A DNA stretch of 64,000 bases from Acidithiobacillus ferrooxidans ATCC 23270 (GTDB lineage: Bacteria; Pseudomonadota; Gammaproteobacteria; Acidithiobacillales; Acidithiobacillaceae), in the NCBI RefSeq assembly GCF_000021485.1, contig NC_011761.1:1084001-1148000 (forward strand), written 5' to 3'. A model generated the notes under the pieces. It made no database searches. It saw only the letters and a list, made by a program, of their open reading frames with translations, and was not told the DNA's origin. Position numbers and translations under genes: made by a program. Shown here one piece after another: positions 58,391-64,000 of this stretch (positions are counted from its first letter, which is position 1; every line of letters starts with the position of its first letter).

Positions 58391-58939
58391 TCAAAAAGCT
58401 GCAACACGCTCCGTCAACTTGTGTAAACCAACCAGGCTCGCAGGTGCCACTGCTCTCCTTTCCGCTGTCACCGTTTTTTCTGGCGCCCTTTCAGCCGGGT
58501 GGCGGGCGAATACCGCCAAAGTCTGCACACGGGCTTTTGCCCAAGCCAGCCGGTCTTCCTGGCTCGCGTCGCGATCCAGTCCGGCGCCTTTCTCCCCGTG
58601 AGCCCGCAAATAGATCATTTGCGCTTCCGGAAACTGTGCGCGAACCAAAGATACGAGGCTATCCACAAACCGATATTTCATCCCTTTGGTTTCGATTCGC
58701 GATGGCATCCACGCCTGATCCAAAAGCATGTCTGCCCCATCAAAATGTACCCAGTACAAGCCATTTACTCGCGCATTGATCTGTAGCTGGTCGTTTGATG
58801 TGATCAGGGCGAATGGTGTACAGGCTCCCACGCGGGTTGCCACCCAGTCGCTTTTGTTCAGATTCTGCGCCATCAGGTGTTTCCCGCTTTCAAACGGCAA
58901 TCGCACCCACGAAAAGGTCAACCTTTTGATGGTTTCCAT
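58391..58939 (-). CDS. hypothetical protein
   Basis: 182 residues from METIKRLTFSWVRLPFESGK. GTGAGGTGTGTT precedes this ATG. The centre reads INARVNGLYWVHFDGADMLL; the C terminus is basic. No family recognised. It is separated from the partition operon by about 90 bp. Confidence 0.6.
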   Translation of the reverse strand: METIKRLTFSWVRLPFESGKHLMAQNLNKSDWVATRVGACTPFALITSNDQLQINARVNGLYWVHFDGADMLLDQAWMPSRIETKGMKYRFVDSLVSLVRAQFPEAQMIYLRAHGEKGAGLDRDASQEDRLAWAKARVQTLAVFARHPAERAPEKTVTAERRAVAPASLVGLHKLTERVAAF

Positions 58940-59028
58940 AACACACCTCACCAATCAGTTTCGTATACCCGAACATTAGATTAGTGAAAAAACAAAAGGT
59001 TCGCAACCTCTTGTATCAAACCGCTTCT

Positions 59029-59364
59029 TTAGACAGATTTTTTGATCTGCACCGCCGTTCCATAAGCCAACACTTCAACAAACTCATCGTCGTCGCCAAC
59101 CGTCATTCCACCGTTCGCAATACGAAAGGCGACAATGGCATCGGCACCGTTCTTTTTCGCGTCCGCGATCATTTCCGCAATGGCCGCGTCCCGGGCTTCC
59201 CGCATGATCTTTTCATACCCGGACATGCGCCCGCCGGCGATGGCCCTGAGTTTCCCGAGAAAATTACCCGCCTGGGAGCGGGAACAAATGGCGGTCCCGC
59301 TCACCGTGCCCAGACTGGTAACGATGGTTTCTCCGTAAATATGTTCCGACGACACGACGATCAT
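59029..59364 (-). CDS. YbjQ / UPF0145-family protein
   Basis: 111 residues. The pattern TSLGTVSGTAICSRSQAGNF, IMREARDAAIAEMIADAKKN, GADAIVAFRIANG and VLAYGTAVQI follows the UPF0145 (YbjQ) fold, a small pentameric protein sometimes called heavy-metal-binding. Role unclear. AAAGGAGAT precedes the ATG, just after parR. Confidence 0.85.
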   Translation of the reverse strand: MIVVSSEHIYGETIVTSLGTVSGTAICSRSQAGNFLGKLRAIAGGRMSGYEKIMREARDAAIAEMIADAKKNGADAIVAFRIANGGMTVGDDDEFVEVLAYGTAVQIKKSV

Positions 59365-59382
59365 GCCAATCTCCTTTAGCGA

Positions 59383-60000
59383 TCACTGCCCCGTGGCGAT
59401 CATGAGGGCGCACATTTCTTCCAGTTCCCGCATGTCCCTGGCCTTGGGCGATAACGTTTTGATGGCGCGATCCCGTATTTCCTGCGACGCCTCGTCTGGC
59501 ATATGCGCCAAGGTAAAGGCAATCTTCTCTTCCTCCGACATGGTTTCCCAGAGAGCCAGATCCAGCGATTCCCCGATTTGCAGCATCGGTCCTTTCCAAC
59601 CGTGCCGATTTTGAGACCGTGGCGCGAACATCTCCTGTGGCGTAGAGGGCGCCGGCGCGCGCGCTGGTGGCGAAGCCTGCGATGTGGTCATCTGTTTACG
59701 ATCCGGATCTTCCGCCCTTTCTGAGCGCGATGGCACTTCCGCAGACACCGCCCGGCGCGGTTGTGGCGTCTCAGGCGCCATCCCGTCAGCGGGCCCGCTT
59801 GATTTTCGACGCGCCCTTGGAACGGGCGAAGCCATCATGATGGCGTCCATGGAAATCTGCTTTTCCAGGCCGTTGTTCATGACATAGCGCAAAGCGGCCT
59901 TCACAAAGGACGATTTCAATCGATTGGGCATCCGAGAAAGCCATTGACCCAAATCCTCGTCTTCCGCGTACAAGTAAAACGACACCCTCTTAAGATCCAT
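59383..60000 (-). CDS. parR: ParR-like partition adaptor
   Basis: 205 residues directly downstream of the actin-like gene. The N terminus (VSFYLYAEDEDLGQWLSRMP, SFVKAALRYVMN) looks like a ribbon-helix-helix DNA-binding fold. The middle is a Pro/Ser/Arg linker and the C terminus is helical. In type II partition, ParR binds the iterons and the ParM filament end. Assignment comes from position and fold pattern; sequence identity to known ParR is not apparent. Confidence 0.6.
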   Translation of the reverse strand: MDLKRVSFYLYAEDEDLGQWLSRMPNRLKSSFVKAALRYVMNNGLEKQISMDAIMMASPVPRARRKSSGPADGMAPETPQPRRAVSAEVPSRSERAEDPDRKQMTTSQASPPARAPAPSTPQEMFAPRSQNRHGWKGPMLQIGESLDLALWETMSEEEKIAFTLAHMPDEASQEIRDRAIKTLSPKARDMRELEEMCALMIATGQ

Positions 60001-60042
60001 GCGCGATCTCCTTGCTATAGCGAAGGGTGGCCTTGAGCGTCA

Positions 60043-60984
60043 TCACAGCGACTCCCCAAGGCGCCGGAACCCCTCCGCCACGGCAAAGCGGGGGTCTTCC
60101 ACCAATTCCGCCTGTGGCCAGTATTCCGTGAGCTCGCCGATCAGCAAATCAGCGCCGCCGCCGCCGACAAAGATCTTCTCCAGCTTGCGCCCCACGTCAC
60201 CAAACCGCGCGGATGCGCTATCGAAGATTTCCGATCCCAGGATGGAGAGGGCACGATCGGCATCCCGGCTCACATCCACGGTTTTGCCATAGTTCCGGAT
60301 TTCCCTTTTCCATAATGCATCGTCGGCATCCAGATAATCCACGTCGAGGCCTTCGTTCTTCAACTGCTTCAGCAACAGGTTGGCAGCCCGGCTCATACCG
60401 CTGCAGGATCCCGCCACGCCCTCTACCCACCTTCCATCCAGCAACGCCATGAAGTCGGTAGTGTACCGGCCGATGGCCACAATACCGGCGTTGACCACGC
60501 GATCCTTGCGAACGCCGCCCTCCAGACCAATCATGTGTTGCAGGTAGATGCCGTTCGGCTCCGGCAAGACCCGGATTTGCGTATCCAGACAGGCGCTGAC
60601 GATGTTCCGCATCTTGAGTTGTTGTTCATGGAAGGTGGAGGCGGGCAGGCCGGTCACAATACGCTCTATCTTGCCGGCGTTCCGCGTTACCTTGTCGATG
60701 GCGCCCTGGACAAGCGCACGGAATTCCTTCATGTCTAACCAGCGGTCGTGCAGACCGGAAACCCGCAAATTGCCCACCTCATGCAAGGCCGTGTTGCCGA
60801 TGAAGTAGGTATTGCCGGCCACGTCCACCGTATCATCCAGCGCCGTGTCCGCCGCCGTCTTGTCCGTAATCCGCATGGCGGGGATCACCACCGATGGGAT
60901 CATCAGCTTGACCACCTTGCCGTCAGGACATCTCCAGGACAGCTTTACCGAAGAGTGACCCACATCCATTCCCAGGCACGTCAT
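60043..60984 (-). CDS. parM: actin-like plasmid segregation protein
   Basis: 313 residues. Phosphate 1 motif GMDVGHSSVKLSW, connect/phosphate 2 region VAIGRYTTDFMALLDG, and adenosine motif KIFVGGGGADLL identify the ParM/StbA actin-like family. RIVTGLPASTFHEQQ is typical of plasmid ParM proteins. It forms filaments that push plasmid copies apart. TTAAGGAGCCTCAA precedes the ATG, and a TAGTATATT motif lies 12 bp upstream. Confidence 0.85.
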   Translation of the reverse strand: MTCLGMDVGHSSVKLSWRCPDGKVVKLMIPSVVIPAMRITDKTAADTALDDTVDVAGNTYFIGNTALHEVGNLRVSGLHDRWLDMKEFRALVQGAIDKVTRNAGKIERIVTGLPASTFHEQQLKMRNIVSACLDTQIRVLPEPNGIYLQHMIGLEGGVRKDRVVNAGIVAIGRYTTDFMALLDGRWVEGVAGSCSGMSRAANLLLKQLKNEGLDVDYLDADDALWKREIRNYGKTVDVSRDADRALSILGSEIFDSASARFGDVGRKLEKIFVGGGGADLLIGELTEYWPQAELVEDPRFAVAEGFRRLGESL

Positions 60985-60996
60985 TTGAGGCTCCTT

Positions 60997-61005
60997 AATA
61001 TACTA
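60997..61005 (-). promoter_or_regulatory. TAGTATATT motif before parM
   Basis: An exact copy of the recurring nine-mer, immediately upstream of the ribosome site and beside the iterons; it may also be an operator. Confidence 0.5.
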
Positions 61006-61057
61006 TGAACATGCGTGATTATGGGAGACGGTGACCACCCCGTCAAGCGGCACAACG

Positions 61058-61250
61058 CTCTTTATGGCTCCGAACCAACCTTTATGGTTCATTTTTTGGA
61101 CATTTCGGCCCCTGTTAGTGCCTAAAAAACCTACACAACCCTAGATGGTACAGCAGAGAACTTTATGGTGCTTTATGTTCCGCCATAAGACCTGTATGGG
61201 CTTTTTTAGGACAATTTAGCCCTGTATGGGACGTTAAAGTGTTTATGGTT
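61058..61250. repeat. TTTATGG iterons, probable parC centromere
   Basis: About eight copies of (C/G)TTTATGG or CTGTATGGG: near 61060, 61080, 61161, 61171, 61191, 61221 and 61241, plus one inverted CCATAAG at 61182. They lie upstream of parM, where ParR binding sites (parC) of type II partition systems lie. The whole 61006-61383 stretch has no gene. Confidence 0.7.
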
Positions 61251-61383
61251 TTCGCTTGGTTGCCCGACCAACCTTATAATATCATACTACGCACAAGGGT
61301 CGCTGATCGCGGCCCCTTGTTTGTTTTTCACGCCCTAAGCGGGCGATATCACGTCCTGCGGACGGATTTTTTGAGAGGATGCC

Positions 61384-61965
61384 ATGCCTGATCTTGATGA
61401 AAAATGGTCGGTGGAAGAGGGGGCACCAGAGGCCCCGGTTCGGTATTCCACGCAGCAACCCCCCTTGCCACCCGGCTCCGACGCCGCGCTGCTTCAATAT
61501 TTCGCCTTGCAAAGAGCCCGGACCATCCGTCTTTTAGGCCACATCGACACCCGCCTGGACCAGGAACGGGAGCGGCTTGATCGCCACCAGCCGCGTTGGA
61601 GTGGCCGTTTGGGGCTGGTGTGGCGGCCCATGTCTGGGCGGTATCTGGGGGCGGTGCAGCCGGATGTGGTGATCTGGTTGATGCGGCATTTTTCCGGGCA
61701 GTCCCGCTGGTTTTATACGGTCTTGCCGCTCAACGGATTATCCAGAAGGGCCAAGCGTTCCGGCGGGTGGGCCGAAGGTGCGCCGGTGGTGCAGGAGAGT
61801 TTGCGGGAGATTGCCGACTTGATGCGGAAGCGGGAGCGGATACTGGGTCAATGGTCGGATCTGTCGCGGTCTTTATCCAGTCATGAGGGGTTATTGGGGA
61901 TGCCGGATGGCCCGAAAGCCACGGAGAAACCGAAGGTTGCGGATGGTCGTAAAAAAGCGCTTTAA
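61384..61965 (+). CDS. hypothetical basic protein
   Basis: 193 residues. Coiled-coil-like helices (LLGHIDTRLDQERERLDRHQ; ESLREIADLMRKRERILGQW) flank a Trp-rich middle. GAGAGGATGCC precedes the ATG. It sits next to the partition site and may act in replication or maintenance; no domain supports that directly. Confidence 0.6.
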   Translation: MPDLDEKWSVEEGAPEAPVRYSTQQPPLPPGSDAALLQYFALQRARTIRLLGHIDTRLDQERERLDRHQPRWSGRLGLVWRPMSGRYLGAVQPDVVIWLMRHFSGQSRWFYTVLPLNGLSRRAKRSGGWAEGAPVVQESLREIADLMRKRERILGQWSDLSRSLSSHEGLLGMPDGPKATEKPKVADGRKKAL

Positions 61966-61996
61966 TATACCTGTTTTCATTCTGAGGAGGTGCCCG

Positions 61997-62689
61997 ATGG
62001 AACGTAATCCCTTGGTGATTACCGAGAAAGCGGTTGGTCGCCGCAGCGAAAAGACCGTGAACGCTCGCGACCTGCATGCATTCCTGGAGGTCGGGCGTGA
62101 CTTTACGAACTGGATCAAAAACCGGATCAAACAGTGGGGATTTGTGGAGGGGAAGGATTACATTCGCCTTGAAGGTTTGATCTCCCCCATTTTGGCGAGC
62201 AAAGGCCGGAAAGAAAATGTTTGCTCGCCCGTTTTGGCGAGCAAAGGTCGTGGTGGACATAATGTCACGGAATACGCCCTGACCCTCGACATGGCCAAGC
62301 ACCTGTCGATGATCGAGCGGTCACGGAGGGGACACGAAGCCCGCGAATACTTTATCGAATGCGAGCGCCGGTACCGTGGGCTCAGGGAGCAAACCGCGCC
62401 GGTTCCGCCGGATACCACCAGGACCCCGGAAGAGTTGGCCTCACTGTTGCACTTGTACGCGGCGTCCGTGAAGGCCCACAAAGCCAATGGCTTAAATCAG
62501 TTCCAGGCCGTGCTGGGCGCGCGTCGGGTGCTGCTGAAACAGTATCAGTTCGATATTAATCATCATTTGATTCTGAATGATGTGGAGTATTTGGCACGGG
62601 TCGGGATGGTGTCGAACGAGCGCGAGAAACAAGATCGCCGTTTCTGGTTTCCCGACGAGATTGATGATGGTCCGAACACCACTCACTAA
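61997..62689 (+). CDS. AntA-type antirepressor
   Basis: 230 residues. VNARDLHAFLEVGRDFTNWI, KNRIKQWGFVEGKDY and YALTLDMAKHLSMIERSRRG define the AntA/AntB domain of phage antirepressors. The start ATG has GAGGAGGTGCCCG upstream. A 14-residue unit containing S-P-hydrophobic-LASKGR is repeated in tandem near residue 65 (DNA repeats at 62190 and 62231). The C terminus is a KilA-C-like helical region. It should counter a repressor; such genes are common on plasmids and prophages. Confidence 0.85.
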   Translation: MERNPLVITEKAVGRRSEKTVNARDLHAFLEVGRDFTNWIKNRIKQWGFVEGKDYIRLEGLISPILASKGRKENVCSPVLASKGRGGHNVTEYALTLDMAKHLSMIERSRRGHEAREYFIECERRYRGLREQTAPVPPDTTRTPEELASLLHLYAASVKAHKANGLNQFQAVLGARRVLLKQYQFDINHHLILNDVEYLARVGMVSNEREKQDRRFWFPDEIDDGPNTTH

Positions 62690-62705
62690 GCCTGCAGATC
62701 TACCC

Positions 62706-62738
62706 AAAACCCCGGTGCAATGTGTAGCGGGGTTTTTC
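62706..62738 (+). terminator. family-type terminator after the antirepressor
   Basis: AAACCCCG...CGGGGTTT stem with a looser loop, T5. More diverged than other copies. Confidence 0.8.
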
Positions 62739-62810
62739 CTGAATCGATTAACACTCTCCGCAATCCCCCGGCCGCTCCGTCTGCCCGGATGGTCCGCCTG
62801 GCTCCGTGCT

Positions 62811-62883
62811 GTGCGGAAATCTGTCTGCTACCTCCTTTCGGAAATTATCGGGCATTCCGCCCATTTTCGAAAGGAGTAACACC
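62811..62883 (+). promoter_or_regulatory. accessory-domain leader
   Basis: GTGCGGAAATCTGTCTGCTAC, TTCGGAAATTATC, GGGC-ATTCC-GCCC hairpin, AAAGGAG. Confidence 0.8.
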
Positions 62884-63639
62884 ATGCCGAACCACACCAG
62901 CAATATTCTGAACATCACCGGGCCCAAGCCGCTTCTGGACGAAATCCGGGCAAAGCACTTCCGGGTTCCAGAGGGCAAAACAGAACCGTGTCTTGATTTC
63001 GACACCATAATCCCGATGCCCAAAGATCTGGCCGATACAGTAGAGGGCTCAGGCATTGCTTGGGGAATGGATATCCTCAATGGAAAATTTGATCACCTTA
63101 TTCGTCTGGCAAAGGATCATCCGGACGATCCCCTGCCGGAGGATCTGGATATTCCTACAGCCATTGCCATTGGGCTGGATTGGTGCCCGGATGTTATCGA
63201 GGCTGGTTTCCAGGGTGTTCGCAACCTGGAGAACTACCATGCCAAATCCTGGTACGGTTGGTCGGTCAATAACTGGGGCACCAAATGGAACGCCTATTGG
63301 GGATCCATCAATGATCCGGCAGAGCCCTTCATCGAGGCTGCATATTCCACAGCTTGGTCCCCGGGAAGCGAGGCCATCGACGCTCTGGCCGCGATGTATC
63401 CCGGCGCGGAGTTTGAGCACCACTTTCTGGATGAAGGCGGTGGCTTTGCTGGCACACGGGAATACAGTGCCGGCGAATTGGTTTCCGATACGGACATAGA
63501 TTGGACATTCCATGCCCGGAACACCTTTGGGATGGACACTGAGGAGGAGGAAGACGAGGAGGAGACCACGGAAGACGTGCCAGAACCAGATCCAGCAACA
63601 CGGATGGGGATGAAACCTGATAGCCCCTGGGCCTTCTAG
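62884..63639 (+). CDS. Api92/DUF1281-like protein with WAF tail
   Basis: 251 residues. MPNHTSNILNITGPKPLL, YGWSVNNWGTKWNAYWGSIN, AYSTAWSPGSEAIDALAAMY and FAGTREYSAGE follow the Api92-like ferredoxin-fold family of phages and plasmids. A Glu/Asp-rich linker leads to the tail SPWAF, which is not part of the family core. Confidence 0.8.
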   Translation: MPNHTSNILNITGPKPLLDEIRAKHFRVPEGKTEPCLDFDTIIPMPKDLADTVEGSGIAWGMDILNGKFDHLIRLAKDHPDDPLPEDLDIPTAIAIGLDWCPDVIEAGFQGVRNLENYHAKSWYGWSVNNWGTKWNAYWGSINDPAEPFIEAAYSTAWSPGSEAIDALAAMYPGAEFEHHFLDEGGGFAGTREYSAGELVSDTDIDWTFHARNTFGMDTEEEEDEEETTEDVPEPDPATRMGMKPDSPWAF

Positions 63640-63651
63640 TCCGACCCCTCC

Positions 63652-63684
63652 AACCCCAGTGCATCTTGCACCGGGGTTTTTCTT
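63652..63684 (+). terminator. family terminator
   Basis: AACCCCAGTGCA...TGCACCGGGGTT, T5. Confidence 0.9.
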
Positions 63685-63691
63685 TGATCGC

Positions 63692-63740
63692 TGTCCGGTT
63701 TTCTGTCCGGTACCCATCCTTGGAAATTGAACATCCGCCC
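63692..63740 (+). promoter_or_regulatory. leader copy cut by a mobile element
   Basis: TCCGGTTTTCTGTCCGGTAC and TTGGAAATTGAAC, then the leader pattern ends at CGCCCGCG where the next element begins. Confidence 0.65.
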
Positions 63741-64000
63741 GCGCATTCCCCCTGCTGGGCCGTAGGCCAGGAGGGGGTCAAGCGGGCTTGTTTGTCCATC
63801 GTTGTAAGGATAGTATAATTACATGCAGAAAGTCACGCGAACGGATCGGTGGTCGCTTGTTGCTACGGAGGAGCAGCGGCGCATGGTGCTGAGCACCACG
63901 GCGCTGTACCGGGCCTATTGCCGCGCGCTGATCGGCGTGCTCTGGGTACATCAAAAGGAAATCATCGCGGCACCATTCCCTGTCGCCGTCGTCGAACGAC
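63741..64000 (+). mobile_element. left end of a TnpB-carrying IS (IS605/IS1341-like)
   Basis: A subterminal hairpin CCCCC...GGGGG with inner GGCC-GTA-GGCC (63748-63777) lies close to where the leader pattern breaks, as in left ends of the IS200/IS605 group. Only the first 260 bp are in the window; the exact boundary is uncertain. Confidence 0.5.
63823..64000 (+). CDS. TnpB-family protein, N-terminal part only
   Basis: 59 residues: MQKVTRTDRWSLVATEEQRR then ALYRAYCRALIGVLWVHQKE. The N terminus fits the first strand and helix of the OrfB/TnpB family. It runs off the right edge, so the nuclease domain cannot be examined. A TAGTATAATT sequence lies just upstream. Confidence 0.6.
   Translation, partial: MQKVTRTDRWSLVATEEQRRMVLSTTALYRAYCRALIGVLWVHQKEIIAAPFPVAVVER

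Noticed and set aside
30000-63700. CRISPR array made of the repeated leader/terminator blocks
   Set aside because: Repeats are separated by genes, not by 30-40 bp spacers, and there are no cas genes.

Overview
The window looks like part of a large conjugative plasmid or integrative conjugative element from an acidophile-like proteobacterium. An Acidithiobacillia host is my guess from gene style and moderately high GC; it is not proven. There are no rRNA or tRNA genes and no chromosomal core. Instead there are a MOBH-type relaxase, a TraD-like coupling protein, a topoisomerase III-like protein, SSB, an ERF annealing protein, a YqaJ-type exonuclease, a ParM/ParR partition locus with iterons, an antirepressor and several mobile elements.

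Layout. 1-7528 (minus strand): a compact operon-like run of small genes, including a partial NAD-dependent DNA ligase, a PD-(D/E)XK nuclease, a glycine-zipper lipoprotein, a P-loop ATPase, a HAD phosphatase, an HU-like protein and a TraR/DksA zinc finger. 7600-9511: small membrane proteins and a nuclease-dead TnpB/Cas12-fold protein. 9605-17200 (plus): conjugation genes (coupling protein, membrane proteins, MOBH relaxase, sigma-like protein). 17328-19558 (minus): an OB-fold protein and a degenerate topoisomerase. 19755-20240: SSB. 20507-29769: a 9.26-kb transposon with 24-bp terminal inverted repeats and an 8-bp target duplication. It carries a two-gene Avs-type (STAND NTPase) anti-phage system whose ~2,081-residue sensor gene is broken by an IS110 element. 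30125-58349 and 62800-63700: an accessory domain of about 40 small genes. 58391-61300: a minus-strand operon ending in parM/parR and its iterons. 61384-62689: an antirepressor region. 63740-64000: the start of another TnpB element.

The most striking signal is the organisation of the accessory domain. Almost every transcription unit begins with the same ~75-bp leader (about 27 copies). The leader holds conserved CGGA, CTGTCTG and GGAAAT blocks, then a small hairpin whose arms change in a compensatory way, then the Shine-Dalgarno sequence. Almost every unit ends in the same intrinsic terminator (about 29 copies), also with compensatory stem changes. Sixteen otherwise different proteins from these units end in Trp-(Ala/Val/Ser)-Phe at the extreme C terminus. 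Codons and stop codons differ among them, so the peptide, not the DNA, is conserved. ERF, SSB, YqaJ, DUF3150, CobS-like AAA+ and CobT-like VWA genes are embedded in this system. Together they suggest a coordinately controlled recombination and protein-remodelling programme of the element, possibly with a shared C-terminal docking tag.
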